From assembly GCF_003026285.1 (NCBI RefSeq), contig NZ_PYOD01000007.1, positions 62,001 through 126,000 on the forward strand: a stretch of 64,000 bases of DNA, in the 5' to 3' direction. Position 1 is the first letter of the stretch; every line of letters begins with the position of its first letter. Below the pieces are notes generated by a model. The model did no database searches. It was not told the DNA's origin and saw only the letters and a list, made by a program, of their open reading frames with translations. Below, piece after piece: positions 8,438 to 18,193 of the stretch. A program made the position numbers and the translations under genes. This DNA comes from Photobacterium profundum. Lineage in GTDB: Bacteria; Pseudomonadota; Gammaproteobacteria; Enterobacterales; Vibrionaceae.

Positions 8438-9697
8438 TTAAGCTTCAGGTTTGTTTTCTGATGCTTTCTTGTGCTTTTTAGCCGCTTTCTTTTTCTTAGC
8501 TACTTTTAGTTTCTTATCGATCTTTACTTTTTTCTTCTTAACGGTTTTAGCTTTTTTGCTTGCTGGGCGTAAACCATTGATGAAGCGTTCTGGCACTTCT
8601 TCTTCCATGTAACGACTTACACGTTCGATCATCGCTTGATCGTGTGCTTCAACCAGTGAAATCGCAATACCTTTCTTTCCTGCACGTGCAGTACGACCAA
8701 TACGGTGTAAATACACGTCAGCGGTACGTGGCATATCAAAGTTGATTACGTGGCTGATATCGGGTAAATCGATACCACGAGCCGCAACGTCTGTTGCAAT
8801 CAGGATATTGACATCACCATCACGGAAACGGGCAATCGCATTATTACGAGATAGCTGTGCCATCTCGCCTTGAATCCAACTACATTTCACGTTCATTGAC
8901 GCAAGCTGATCACGCAAAGTTGCCAGACGATCACGGGTTTTTACAAAGACAATGCTTCGCTCTGCCTGATGCTTCAGGATTTGCTCAAGCAGTGCCAATT
9001 TGTGGCCCATATCGTCACAACGTAAATAAAGCTGATGAATCTTCTTACGTTCGCGACGTGAAGGTGCAGAGTTTACTTCTACAGGTTCTTTCAGAATGGT
9101 TTCTGAAAACTCACGAACGCCTTTACCTTCTAAGGTTGCAGAGAACAGAAGGCTTTGACGACGCCAGCGACATTCGTGGTTAATACGATCAACAATTTTA
9201 GTGAAGCCCATATCTAGCATACGGTCAGCTTCATCTAAGATTAGGCATTCAATTGCTCGGCAATCGAAACGCTCACTTTCAACGTACTCCATTAAACGCC
9301 CAGGTGTTGCTACAACGATATCTTGTGTTTTACCTAGAAGCTCAGCGTGATCATCGTATGAAATACCGCCAGTGATCGTGAAGATTTTTAGGTGAGTATT
9401 TTTAGCTAATGCACGCGCATGGTCAGCAATTTGAATCGCAAGTTCACGCGTTGGGGTTAAAATTAATACACGCGCTGGCCCTGGCTTCTTACGAGGGAAA
9501 TCAAGTAAGTGCTGGATCATCGGTAAAAGAAATGCAGCTGTTTTTCCGGTACCAGTAGGAGCGGAAGCCAATACGTCTCTACCGTCCAGGGCGTGAGGGA
9601 TAGCCTGTGCCTGAACTTCGGTCGGGCGGGTGTAGCCGATTTCTTCAATCGCGTTTAAAAGTGCGCTATCTAACTCTAACTCGGAAAAGTCTTTCAC
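8438..9697 (-). CDS. srmB: ATP-dependent RNA helicase SrmB (DEAD box)
   Basis: A 419-residue DEAD-box helicase. SrmB helps early assembly of the 50S ribosomal subunit in E. coli. Domain order: Q motif (YTRPTEVQAQAIP, residues 22-34), Walker A (APTGTGKT, 46-53), DEAD (155-158), SAT (about 186-188), then the second RecA domain with HRIGRTAR. The start FSELELD and LSFSATLEG-like core match SrmB rather than RhlE, DeaD or RhlB. The tail after about residue 380 is almost entirely lysine with alanine, a basic RNA-binding extension. The start codon is GTG at 9695-9697 with GGAG nine bases upstream. trmN lies upstream on the same strand, whereas in E. coli the two genes are divergent. Confidence 0.95.
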   Translation of the reverse strand: MKDFSELELDSALLNAIEEIGYTRPTEVQAQAIPHALDGRDVLASAPTGTGKTAAFLLPMIQHLLDFPRKKPGPARVLILTPTRELAIQIADHARALAKNTHLKIFTITGGISYDDHAELLGKTQDIVVATPGRLMEYVESERFDCRAIECLILDEADRMLDMGFTKIVDRINHECRWRRQSLLFSATLEGKGVREFSETILKEPVEVNSAPSRRERKKIHQLYLRCDDMGHKLALLEQILKHQAERSIVFVKTRDRLATLRDQLASMNVKCSWIQGEMAQLSRNNAIARFRDGDVNILIATDVAARGIDLPDISHVINFDMPRTADVYLHRIGRTARAGKKGIAISLVEAHDQAMIERVSRYMEEEVPERFINGLRPASKKAKTVKKKKVKIDKKLKVAKKKKAAKKHKKASENKPEA

Positions 9698-9889
9698 CAG
9701 TTATTTCTCCTCGGACAAGACCAACTCCAATAACAATCGCCACCTTTTCCGGTGCAGGATAATGGATCGATCATTAGTGGTTTTAATATAAGGGGCGGCA
9801 TTATAGAGGCTATTGCCGCAAGTATCACCGATTAAAGCATAAAAACTTCATTGATTACGCTTACAATGCTTCTTTGGCTAACGTATTCA

Positions 9890-10612
9890 TCAAAGCTTAA
9901 GATAAAAATCACGAGTCAAAGACACAAACTGCGCGGAATATTGCCCGCTATTATGGATACATAATGTTTCTTTTTGCGTGTCTAATTTCACTGTACTGGG
10001 GGTGAGTTCGATCAACAGTCGACTAACGGGCTTTCTTTCAGTGCTTTTTACTTCACATAATCGCTGACAATGTAAGCCATATTTTTCAGCAGCTTGAATG
10101 ATTTCCCGCCCTTCGTATTCTGGCAATATTAAGCTTACGATCCCTGTTGGCGCGAGTAAGTATGTGATGGATTGCAATAACACATCATGGGTTAACGTAT
10201 CTGTATGCCGCGCTGTCGCTCTTGTTTGGTTGTCGGCTTGTAATCCAAAATTAAAATAGGGCGGATTACATATAATGTTTTCAATATTATTTTTAGGCTG
10301 TGTATGGATCCATCGTTGGATATCTTGCTTTACGCAGTGTAAAGAGGATGACCATGGCGAATTAGAAAAATTTTTCGTAGCAGCATCTGCGGCAGAATTA
10401 TCTAATTCAATCGCAGTTATGGAACATAATGCTGGTGCAATACGCTGCGCCATCATCAAAGCCAGTAGACCACTGCCTGTACCAATATCAATGAGCTTTC
10501 CGTGTTTAGGTAGTGTCGCCCATGCTCCGAGTAATACCCCATCAGTGCTGACTGCCATACCGCATCCCCCGTCGTCGACGTGGAACTGTTTGAATGTAAA
10601 ACCTTTTGCCAT
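9890..10612 (-). CDS. trmN: tRNA1(Val) (adenine(37)-N6)-methyltransferase
   Basis: A 240-residue class I SAM-dependent methyltransferase, the E. coli YfiC/TrmN6 type that methylates A37 of valine tRNA 1. The SAM-binding loop IDIGTGSGLLALMMAQ lies near residues 40-55, and the catalytic motif NPPYF, typical of N6-adenine methylases, near residue 115. The start MAKGFTFKQFHVDDG is preceded by a strong GAGGAGG. It lies 190 bp upstream of srmB on the same strand, so some co-transcription is possible. Previously named yfiC. Confidence 0.92.
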   Translation of the reverse strand: MAKGFTFKQFHVDDGGCGMAVSTDGVLLGAWATLPKHGKLIDIGTGSGLLALMMAQRIAPALCSITAIELDNSAADAATKNFSNSPWSSSLHCVKQDIQRWIHTQPKNNIENIICNPPYFNFGLQADNQTRATARHTDTLTHDVLLQSITYLLAPTGIVSLILPEYEGREIIQAAEKYGLHCQRLCEVKSTERKPVSRLLIELTPSTVKLDTQKETLCIHNSGQYSAQFVSLTRDFYLKL

Positions 10613-10637
10613 TCTGCCTCCTCAATTTACCAACAGT

Positions 10638-10781
10638 ATAATACCAATTTAAGCAAATATTAGATCCTCCTTATTGGTTAAAATTGCCATGCAAGAGATT
10701 TAAACATCGACTTATCAAACAATGAGATAGAGACAGATAAATACTGTTATTAATATTTAAATTCTGTATCGGTATTGTTAT
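10638..10781. repeat. Possible degenerate MITE-like element
   Basis: The left edge ATAATACCAATTTAA (10638-10652) and the right edge around 10755-10781, which contains TTTAAATT and GGTATTGTTAT, form an imperfect terminal inverted repeat about 140 bp apart. There is no coding capacity between them. The ATAATACCAAT motif is, from memory, frequent in intergenic DNA of Vibrionaceae. It is weak evidence for a decayed mobile repeat. Confidence 0.3.
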
Positions 10782-11046
10782 GTGGTTGTAAGTGTTGTTT
10801 TGCATTTATTGGATTAAAAGCTTTTGCTGGCTTGTAGTTCTTATTTTTAAGTTAAAACTGGTGTTATATGCTAGTTATTAGTGCGCGAAGCCAAAGATTA
10901 TGGTGTTTTTAGTTACCTCGTTGCTAATTGTTAACTTTTTCTTCATTATGCTGCGATAAGTGTCACATTTAGCAACATGTATTGCGTGACATAAATTATA
11001 AGAAACAAACACAACTAATAAACAAATACGAGTGGGAAGGTGTAGT
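10782..11046 (+). promoter_or_regulatory. brnQ upstream region with inverted repeats
   Basis: This non-coding stretch before brnQ contains TGTCAC (10961-10966) facing GTGACA (10986-10991), and within it GCAA (10972-10975) facing TTGC (10982-10985). These nested inverted repeats lie 56-86 bases before the start codon, where an operator would be expected. Which regulator is concerned (Lrp or another) cannot be told. Confidence 0.35.
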
Positions 11047-12354
11047 TTGAAGAAAACACTGAAAGTAACAGATATCTTGGCGTTAGGTTTTATGACCTTC
11101 GCATTTTTCTTAGGGGCGGGTAACATTATTTTCCCACCTCAAGCGGGTCAACAAGCGGGTGAGCACCTTATACCTGCGATGCTTGGTTTCCTTTCTACGG
11201 GGGTTAGCTTACCGTTGATTGCCATTATTGCCGTTGCACTAGCTGGTGGTTGGAAAGGGCTTACTCGTGACTTACCGTCTAAAGTGGCTACTTTACTTGC
11301 GGTATTAATTTTTATTGTTATTGGGCCTGCATTTGCTGCACCTCGTGCCGGTCTTGTTGCTTACGAAATGGGTGTTAAACCCTTTATTGCCGATGCTGGA
11401 CAGCTTAGCTTAACAATCTTCTCTATTGTCTTTTTTGCTATTGCTCTGTTCCTTTCTCGCTCTCGTGGCAACTTAGTCGATTTAGTGGGTAAGTTTTTAA
11501 CGCCAATCCTGTTTATTGCGCTAGTGGCATTAGCTGTAGCTGTTGTGGTTAATCCACAAGATGCGATTGAAGCGGCGAAAGGTGACTACGTTGACATGCC
11601 TTTCCTTAAAGGATTCGTTGAAGGCTACAACACACTAGATGCAGTAGCTGCATTGCTATTTGGTATGGTGATTGTTGATGCAGTTCGTAGCAAAGGCATT
11701 ACAGATGAAGTTGCTACACGTAAATACTTAATTTGTGCTGGTTTAATTGCCGCTGCAGGTTTGGCTTTTGTTTATATTTCATTATTCTACCTAGGCGCAA
11801 CAAGTGGCGTAATTGCTGGCAGTGCTGCTAATGGTGGCGATATTCTTGCTATTTACGTGGCTGCATTGTTTGGTCCAGCTGGGCAAATGATTTTGTCGCT
11901 AATTGTTTTATTAGCTTGCTTAACAACGGTTGTCGGTCTATTAACTGCGTGTTCTGAGTATTTTTCTTCATTGACTAAATGGTCTTACGAGAAGTGGGTA
12001 ACATTGCTAGCTGTAATTTGTTGTGTAGTTGCAAACGTTGGTCTTAATCAGTTAATCACGATTTCTTTACCTGCGTTGTTTGCACTGTATCCAATTGCAA
12101 TGGCACTGGTAATGCTGACCTTTATTCGTCGTTGGTTACCAAATCCAGTATTGTCTTACCGCGTAGTAATGATCGTGGCGTTGTCGTTCAGCCTGATTGA
12201 TGCTGCAAAAGTAGCGGGCTTTGATGTGTCTGCATTCAGAATTATCCCTCTGTTTGATTATGGTATGGCTTGGTTACTGCCAACAGCGATTGCTCTCGTC
12301 ATCACCTGTGTTATTGGTGGTAAAGTGGCTCAGCAAGCGCGTCAAACTGCATAA
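11047..12354 (+). CDS. brnQ: Branched-chain amino acid:sodium symporter BrnQ
   Basis: A 435-residue inner-membrane carrier (LIV-II type) that imports leucine, isoleucine and valine with sodium or protons. The N-terminus reads DILALGFMTFAFFLGAGNI then IFPPQAGQQAGEH, the family signature, and about twelve hydrophobic segments follow. Length is as in E. coli (439). The frame is open from GTG 11032, but that codon lies inside the likely ribosome binding site; TTG at 11047 has GGAAGG (11035-11040) six bases upstream and gives the usual family start (KKTLKVTDILALG), so I use TTG. Transcribed alone. Confidence 0.93.
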   Translation: MKKTLKVTDILALGFMTFAFFLGAGNIIFPPQAGQQAGEHLIPAMLGFLSTGVSLPLIAIIAVALAGGWKGLTRDLPSKVATLLAVLIFIVIGPAFAAPRAGLVAYEMGVKPFIADAGQLSLTIFSIVFFAIALFLSRSRGNLVDLVGKFLTPILFIALVALAVAVVVNPQDAIEAAKGDYVDMPFLKGFVEGYNTLDAVAALLFGMVIVDAVRSKGITDEVATRKYLICAGLIAAAGLAFVYISLFYLGATSGVIAGSAANGGDILAIYVAALFGPAGQMILSLIVLLACLTTVVGLLTACSEYFSSLTKWSYEKWVTLLAVICCVVANVGLNQLITISLPALFALYPIAMALVMLTFIRRWLPNPVLSYRVVMIVALSFSLIDAAKVAGFDVSAFRIIPLFDYGMAWLLPTAIALVITCVIGGKVAQQARQTA

Positions 12355-12386
12355 TTTTCTTTATATTAAAAATTGCATTAAAACAA

Positions 12387-12417
12387 AACGGGATGCCATT
12401 ATGGCATCCCGTTTTTT
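12387..12417. terminator. Bidirectional terminator between brnQ and fldB
   Basis: An 11- to 12-bp stem AACGGGATGCC/GGCATCCCGTT with a small loop is flanked by A on the left and six T on the right. It lies between convergent genes. Confidence 0.92.
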
Positions 12418-12451
12418 GTTATCTAAAGAGTCTTTAACTCTAGTAAAAGGC

Positions 12452-12973
12452 TTAGAGTGAATCGCTATATTCAGTCAGTATTTGTTCACACCATTGTGTT
12501 ATGCGTTCATCACTCATTTCAAATTGGCTGTCTTCATCGAGGGCTAAACCAACAAAGAATTCTTCATCTTCTGTTAGTGCTTTCGATGCTTCAAATTGGT
12601 AGCTATCATTGTTGGGCCAATAGCCTACGATGTTAATGCCTGTTGGCAGTAGTTTGTCGTGCAACATGCCCATCGCATCTAAAAACCACTCGGTGTAGCC
12701 TTCTTGATCACCCATGCCGAAGAAAGCCACGGTTTTACCAGCAAGGGCTAATCCATCGAGTTGTTCCCATACCGCTTCCCAATCTTCTTGTAGTTCACCG
12801 AAATCCCATGTGGAGATCCCCATGATCAGCATGTCAAAGTTGTTCATTTCACTGATCGGTGTTTCTTTGATGTTGTGCAGTTCAACGAGCTCATCACCAA
12901 TACACTCGCGGATTTTTTCTGCCGCCATTTCTGTGTAACAAGTTGTTGAACCGTAGAATAGGCCAATTTTCAT
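12452..12973 (-). CDS. fldB: Flavodoxin 2
   Basis: A 173-residue flavodoxin, an FMN-binding electron carrier. The phosphate-binding loop is [18 protein letters not shown] at the N-terminus, and the FMN-flanking loops are [16 protein letters not shown] (near 55-70) and [17 protein letters not shown] (near 96-112). It matches FldB rather than FldA through the STTCYTE loop and the LALDEDSQ segment. As in E. coli it is divergent from the xerD-dsbC-recJ-prfB-lysS series. In E. coli fldB belongs to the SoxRS response; I did not recognise a SoxS site here. Confidence 0.95.
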   Translation of the reverse strand: MKIGLFYGSTTCYTEMAAEKIRECIGDELVELHNIKETPISEMNNFDMLIMGISTWDFGELQEDWEAVWEQLDGLALAGKTVAFFGMGDQEGYTEWFLDAMGMLHDKLLPTGINIVGYWPNNDSYQFEASKALTEDEEFFVGLALDEDSQFEMSDERITQWCEQILTEYSDSL

Positions 12974-13186
12974 GCTGATAATCCATTGGTGTATGTAATG
13001 GCTGAGAGTTTACCTAGCTTCTTTCTATTCCTCTATGTTTTATCTCGCGGTTTTATTGTGTTTCAGTGTTATCGGCTGTGATATGACAAGTTACTTTTAG
13101 GTATAAATAGACTACCATGAGAAAAGTACTGTGTTTATATCCATGCATTTCAGTTGGTGTATTTGCATATAGGATAAGAGGTTGTT

Positions 13187-14083
13187 GTGGAAAACGACGA
13201 AAATATGATTGAACGCTTTCTAGATGCAATGTGGATGGAAAGAGGGTTATCAGAAAATACGCTGATGTCTTATCGTAATGATTTAACCAAATTGCGAAAG
13301 TGGAGCGAAGACAAAAATTATCGCTTGGTGACGTTATCTTCCGATGATTTACAACGGTATCAACAATGGCTATTTGATGCCGATTTTAAACAAACGTCGC
13401 GCGCACGCATGGTGTCGGCTATTCGCCGTTTATTTCAGTACCTATACCGTGAAAAAATGCGTGACGATGATCCGAGCAGTATGATGGTGAGCCCGCGTTT
13501 GCCTAAACGTTTACCGAAAGATTTAACCGAAGAGCAAGTCGGTGCCTTGCTTGACGCGCCAGATACCAATAACCCGATAGAATTGCGTGATAAAGCGATG
13601 TTAGAGTTGCTTTATGCCACAGGGTTACGTGTTACTGAGTTGGTTAGCTTAACCATGGAAAATGTGAGCTTACGCCAAGGTGTTGTGAGGGTGATGGGTA
13701 AAGGTGATAAAGAGCGTTTAGTGCCTATGGGAGAAAGCGCGATTGATTGGATTGAAGAGTTTATTGATAGCGGCCGCCCACAACTGTTAGGTGAGAAAAG
13801 CTCTGATGTCTTATTTCCCAGTAAACGAGCAAGGCAAATGACAAGGCAGACGTTTTGGCATCGTATTAAGCATTATGCGGTGATTGCGGGTATTGATACT
13901 GATACATTGTCGCCCCATGTAATGAGGCATGCATTTGCAACCCATTTGTTGAATTATGGCGCTGATTTACGTGTGGTACAGATGCTGCTCGGGCATAGTG
14001 ATTTATCCACTACTCAGATCTATACTCATGTAGCAACAGAGCGCTTAAAACAACTTCATGCGACGCATCACCCTCGTGTTTAA
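13187..14083 (+). CDS. xerD: Site-specific tyrosine recombinase XerD
   Basis: A 298-residue tyrosine recombinase that, with XerC, resolves chromosome dimers at dif. The N-terminal SAM-like domain covers residues 1-100. The catalytic set is complete: Arg148 (GLRVTELVSL), Lys172, His244 and Arg247 (HVMRHAFATHLL), His270 and the nucleophile Tyr279 (STTQIYTHV). The start codon is GTG with AAGAGG six bases upstream. The position upstream of dsbC and recJ is the standard enterobacterial and Vibrio arrangement, which distinguishes it from XerC and from integrases. Confidence 0.97.
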   Translation: MENDENMIERFLDAMWMERGLSENTLMSYRNDLTKLRKWSEDKNYRLVTLSSDDLQRYQQWLFDADFKQTSRARMVSAIRRLFQYLYREKMRDDDPSSMMVSPRLPKRLPKDLTEEQVGALLDAPDTNNPIELRDKAMLELLYATGLRVTELVSLTMENVSLRQGVVRVMGKGDKERLVPMGESAIDWIEEFIDSGRPQLLGEKSSDVLFPSKRARQMTRQTFWHRIKHYAVIAGIDTDTLSPHVMRHAFATHLLNYGADLRVVQMLLGHSDLSTTQIYTHVATERLKQLHATHHPRV

Positions 14084-14238
14084 TGATTAAGTGCCAATAC
14101 ATACGCGACTTAATAATAATAAAGATGATCGAGTTCATCTAGTAACTGCTCTGTGACTACCCGTATAATGAACTTTGAAAGTTTTTCGGACTCTCACTGG
14201 TCTACTCTTTATATTACTTTTTTAAAGGATCTAGTCGA

Positions 14239-14961
14239 ATGCACTTTTTTGGCCGAACATTACTTGCGACTGTGGTTGCGTTAACTGCTTTTTCTGCAGC
14301 AGCAAAGCCCGACGAGGCTGCAATTAAAACGAAATTGGGTGCGCTAGGTTTAGCTCCAAGCTCGATTTCTCCTTCTCCTATTTCAGGCATGAACGAAGTG
14401 GTGACTAAGCGTGGCGTTGTTTACGTGTCTGATGACGGCAATTACTTTATTGCAGGGCATTTGTATCAGAATACGGGTGCCGAGCCCGTGAATCTAACCG
14501 AACAAAAAATGGCGAAAATTAACAAAGACAAACTGCAAGGTATGGAAGATGAAATGATCATCTACCCTGCGAAAGACGAAAAGTATGTCGTGACAGTTTT
14601 TACCGATACGACATGTGGCTATTGCCGTAAGTTGCATGGTGAAATGCAAGCATATAATGATGCGGGTATCACCATTCGTTACCTTGCTTTCCCACGTGGT
14701 GGCGAGCGTTCTGGTAACTTCGAGCAAATGAGTGCTATTTGGGGCGCTAAAGATAAAGCAAAAGCCATGAATGATGCGAAGGGCGGCACATTTGATGACA
14801 GTGGTATTAAATTGCGCGAAGATCTTGTACGTAAGCATTATGAATTAGGTGTTGCTATGGGGGTGAGTGGTACGCCAGCATTAATCTTGGAAGATGGTAC
14901 AATGCTTCCTGGTTACCAGCCTGCGCCTATGCTGCGTAAAATGCTCGATAGCCGTAGCTAA
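14239..14961 (+). CDS. dsbC: Protein disulfide isomerase DsbC
   Basis: A 240-residue periplasmic thiol:disulfide isomerase, which corrects wrong disulfides and is kept reduced by DsbD. The signal peptide covers about residues 1-22 (FFGRTLLATVVALTAFSAAA, then cleavage before KPDE). The N-terminal dimerisation domain is followed by the thioredoxin fold with active site C126-G-Y-C129 and the cis-proline loop GVSGTPALIL. Length and order are as in E. coli DsbC (236). It lies between xerD and recJ with its own terminator downstream. Confidence 0.95.
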   Translation: MHFFGRTLLATVVALTAFSAAAKPDEAAIKTKLGALGLAPSSISPSPISGMNEVVTKRGVVYVSDDGNYFIAGHLYQNTGAEPVNLTEQKMAKINKDKLQGMEDEMIIYPAKDEKYVVTVFTDTTCGYCRKLHGEMQAYNDAGITIRYLAFPRGGERSGNFEQMSAIWGAKDKAKAMNDAKGGTFDDSGIKLREDLVRKHYELGVAMGVSGTPALILEDGTMLPGYQPAPMLRKMLDSRS

Positions 14962-15018
14962 TATAGCGTGGTTTACTTGTAGGCATTTAATGGTCACAAG
15001 ATCAGACAATACACCATG

Positions 15019-15058
15019 AAAGCCCGTAATATGATTCAGTCAGATTACGGGCTTTTTT
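15019..15058 (+). terminator. Terminator after dsbC
   Basis: A 12-bp stem AAAGCCCGTAAT (15019-15030) with ATTACGGGCTTT (15044-15055), a 13-base loop and a T run. Confidence 0.85.
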
Positions 15059-15132
15059 CATGGCTTGTACCATGAATTGAGATAGAATGTGATGCATTCA
15101 GCACACATTACATATGCCGGAAATTACCCATT

Positions 15133-16857
15133 ATGATTGAAGTTAAACGTCGACCGACTGCCGATACTTCCGGCTTTTCAGCTGCGACTCCACCTTTATT
15201 ACAACGTATTTACGCGAGTCGTGGTATTGCATCAGAGCTTGAACTTGAGCGTGGTGCAAAAGGGCTATTAAGCTACGATAAATTGCATGGTATCGAGCCT
15301 GCCGTACAGCTATTGGTTACGGCGTTGGCTGAAAACCGACGTATTATCATCGTGGGTGATTTCGATGCCGATGGTGCCACCAGTTCAGCCTTGTCGGTAT
15401 TGGCATTACGCATGCTTGGCTGCAGCAATGTCGACTATTTAATTCCTAACCGCGTTGAAGATGGCTACGGCTTAAGTCCAGAAGTGGTTGTTCAAGCTGA
15501 AGCGCGTGGCGCAGAAGTGATCATGACGGTGGATAACGGCGTATCGTCGATCGCCGGTGTAGCCGCTGCAAAAGCCAAAGGTATGCAAGTATTGGTGACC
15601 GATCATCACTTACAAGGTAGAGAGTTACCGATTGCTGATGCCATCGTAAACCCTAATCTCGATGTATGTACATTTCCTTCTAAATCACTATGTGGTGTTG
15701 GGGTTGCCTTTTATTTAATGCTGGCATTACGTGCTGAGTTACGCAGTATCAATTGGTTTGAACAAAAAGGCATACCGGTGCCGAACTTAGCAGAGCTGCT
15801 GGATTTAGTTGCACTGGGCACAGTGGCTGATGTGGTTGCACTTGATGGGAATAATCGCATACTCGTGCATCAAGGCCTTCAGCGAATTCGTGCGGGTAAG
15901 TGTCGCCCTGGTATTCAAGCATTAATTGAAGTGGCAAATCGCGATCCGGCCCGTTTAGTGACGAGCGATTTAGGCTTTGCGCTTGGTCCCCGTATTAATG
16001 CGGCAGGGCGATTAGATGACATGTCTTTTGGTGTTGAGTTATTGCTATGTAACCACATTCAAGCAGCACGTCGTATGGCATCAGAGCTTGATGGTCTAAA
16101 CCAAACACGAAAAGAAATAGAACATGGCATGAAAGAAGAAGCGCTGGCTATTTGTGAGCGCATCTCATTTAATCAGCAAGATATGCCTTATGGTTTAGCC
16201 CTATTTCAACGCGATTGGCATCAAGGTGTGATTGGTATTTTGGCATCGCGTATTAAAGATTTATATCACCGCCCTGTTATTGCGTTTGCTGATGCGGGAG
16301 AGGGTGAAATTAAAGGGTCTTGCCGTTCTATTCCTGGTTTACATATGCGAGATGTGCTTGATCTTATCGATACGCGAAACCCAGGGATGATTGTAAAGTT
16401 TGGTGGTCATGCGATGGCGGCTGGTTTAACCATTCCTGAAGATCAACTTAGCGGTTTTAGTAAGGCGTTCGATGACATTGTACGTAGCCAGTTAGATGAG
16501 GATGCACTTAAAGGTATCTTTTTGACTGACGGTGAACTTGCCGCTAACGATCTGAATATTGAGACCGCAGAAGTGTTACGCAATGGTGGCCCTTGGGGAC
16601 AGCAATTCCCTGAACCATCATTTGATGGCACGTTCCGTTTACTGCATCAGAAGCTGGTGGGCAGCAAGCATTTAAAAATGATGGTTGAGCCGATAAATGG
16701 GGGCAGCGTTATCGATGCCATTGCTTTTAACGTTGATCTTAAATCTTGGCCTGATGCTTCAGTACAACAGGTTGATCTTGTTTATCGACTCGATGTGAAT
16801 GAATTTCGTGGAAATAGAAGTGTGCAATTGATGATTGAACACTTGGTTGCAAAATAA
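15133..16857 (+). CDS. recJ: Single-stranded-DNA-specific 5'-3' exonuclease RecJ
   Basis: A 574-residue DHH-family nuclease acting in RecF recombination, base excision repair and mismatch repair. The metal-binding motifs are all visible: GDFDADG (residues 75-81), VDNG (133-136), TDHH (156-159), and in the C-terminal half GGHAMAAGLTI and an OB-like domain. E. coli RecJ has 577 residues, so this is full length. The window also holds mutH, ung and nfo, other repair genes. A T-rich terminator separates it from dsbC, and two small hairpins lie between it and prfB. Confidence 0.96.
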   Translation: MIEVKRRPTADTSGFSAATPPLLQRIYASRGIASELELERGAKGLLSYDKLHGIEPAVQLLVTALAENRRIIIVGDFDADGATSSALSVLALRMLGCSNVDYLIPNRVEDGYGLSPEVVVQAEARGAEVIMTVDNGVSSIAGVAAAKAKGMQVLVTDHHLQGRELPIADAIVNPNLDVCTFPSKSLCGVGVAFYLMLALRAELRSINWFEQKGIPVPNLAELLDLVALGTVADVVALDGNNRILVHQGLQRIRAGKCRPGIQALIEVANRDPARLVTSDLGFALGPRINAAGRLDDMSFGVELLLCNHIQAARRMASELDGLNQTRKEIEHGMKEEALAICERISFNQQDMPYGLALFQRDWHQGVIGILASRIKDLYHRPVIAFADAGEGEIKGSCRSIPGLHMRDVLDLIDTRNPGMIVKFGGHAMAAGLTIPEDQLSGFSKAFDDIVRSQLDEDALKGIFLTDGELAANDLNIETAEVLRNGGPWGQQFPEPSFDGTFRLLHQKLVGSKHLKMMVEPINGGSVIDAIAFNVDLKSWPDASVQQVDLVYRLDVNEFRGNRSVQLMIEHLVAK

Positions 16858-16888
16858 TCAATATACCGTCATAAAATTGATGCTTAAC

Positions 16889-16940
16889 AAGATGATAAAC
16901 GGCTTCAAGGTTTATCATCTTCGGCTTAATGCTGAAGTTG
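16889..16940 (+). other. Two consecutive hairpins between recJ and prfB
   Basis: The first is a 12-bp perfect stem AAGATGATAAAC (16889-16900) with GTTTATCATCTT (16910-16921). The second overlaps it: CTTCGGC-TTAAT-GCTGAAG, with one G-U pair. No T run follows, so this is not a standard terminator. It may stabilise the recJ mRNA end or act in the prfB leader. Confidence 0.5.
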
Positions 16941-17062
16941 AGACATAGATGATCGCTATCTCTTAACAATTAGGGTAAGAAACCCCATTACAGCGCTGTA
17001 TATTCTAGAGACAATTCGATAGAATCTTGCGGTTATGTCCGTTTCGGTGATGAAGAGTGGCA

Positions 17063-18161
17063 ATGTTCGAGATTAATCCAATTAAAAACCGACTTGAGGA
17101 TGTATCAGCACGTACTGACATTCTTAGGGGGTACCTTTGACTATGATGCTAAGAAAGAGCAACTAGAAGAGGTCAATGCAGAACTAGAGCAACCAGCTGT
17201 ATGGAATGAGCCAGAACGCGCTCAAGCTCTAGGTAAATCACGCGCAGCATTAGAAGCCGTGGTTGAAACTATCGATCAACTAGATCTGGGCGTAGAAGAC
17301 GTTGCGGGTTTGCTTGAATTAGCGGTAGAAGAAGACGATCAAGAAACATTTGATGAGATTGAACCAGAACTGGCAGAGTTGGAAGCCAAGCTAGCTAAGC
17401 TTGAATTCCGCCGCATGTTCTCGGGTGAATACGATTCATCAGATTGTTACATTGACCTACAAGCTGGTTCGGGCGGTACAGAAGCTCAGGACTGGACATC
17501 AATGATGTTACGTATGTATTTACGTTGGGCCGATGCAAAAGGTTTTAAAACCGAGATTATCGAAGTCTCTGCTGGTGATGTTGCGGGTCTTAAATCAGCA
17601 ACCATTCGCCTTGTAGGTGAGTATGCCTACGGCTGGCTACGTACTGAAACGGGTGTTCACCGTTTAGTGCGTAAATCACCGTTTGATTCAGGTGGCCGCC
17701 GCCATACTTCATTTGCTTCTGCGTTTGTTTACCCAGAAATTGATGACAACATTGTTATAGATATTAACCCTTCTGATTTGCGTATCGATGTATACCGCGC
17801 ATCAGGAGCGGGTGGTCAGCACGTAAACACCACGGAATCTGCGGTACGTATTACGCACGTTCCAACCAATATTGTGGTGCAGTGTCAGAATGACCGTTCT
17901 CAGCATAAGAACAAAGATCAAGCGATGAAACAGTTGAAAGCAAAACTGTTCGAGTTTGAGATGCAAAAGCAAAATGCTGAAAAGCAAGCTAATGAAGACT
18001 CTAAGTCTGACATTGGTTGGGGCAGCCAAATTCGTTCTTACGTATTGGATGACTCGCGCATTAAAGATTTACGTACAGGGGTGGAGAATCGTAACACCCA
18101 AGCTGTACTTGACGGCGATTTAGACCGTTTTATCGAAGCTAGCCTGAAATCAGGTCTCTAA
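17063..18161 (+). CDS. prfB: Peptide chain release factor 2, with programmed +1 frameshift
   Basis: RF2 ends translation at UGA and UAA. The gene starts at ATG 17063 and reads 25 codons to an in-frame TGA at 17138-17140. A +1 shift after CTT (17135-17137) continues in the frame ending at 18161, giving 365 residues, the same as E. coli RF2. The internal Shine-Dalgarno-like AGGGGG lies at 17126-17131 just before the slippery CTT-TGA-C. The SPF anticodon-like motif (KSPFDSGG) and the peptidyl-release GGQ (SGAGGQHVN) are present. lysS follows after 32 bp, as in E. coli, so the two are probably one operon. Confidence 0.97.
17126..17141 (+). promoter_or_regulatory. RF2 autoregulatory frameshift site
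   Basis: AGGGGG (17126-17131), TAC, CTT, TGA, C: the internal Shine-Dalgarno, slippery codon and poorly terminating UGA-C. When RF2 is scarce the ribosome pauses at UGA and shifts +1 to make more RF2; this is established for the E. coli gene and the elements here are the same. Confidence 0.97.
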
Positions 18162-18193
18162 CCGAATTGGGTTAATAATTAAAGGTTCCCCCC

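Noticed and set aside
16990..17001. Palindrome TACAGCGCTGTA before prfB as a LexA box
   Set aside because: A LexA box needs CTGT-N8-ACAG; here the halves are in the opposite order and adjacent.
17094..17140. In-frame stop at 17138-17140 as a sign that prfB is a pseudogene
   Set aside because: All elements of the programmed RF2 frameshift are present and the full product has the normal 365 residues.
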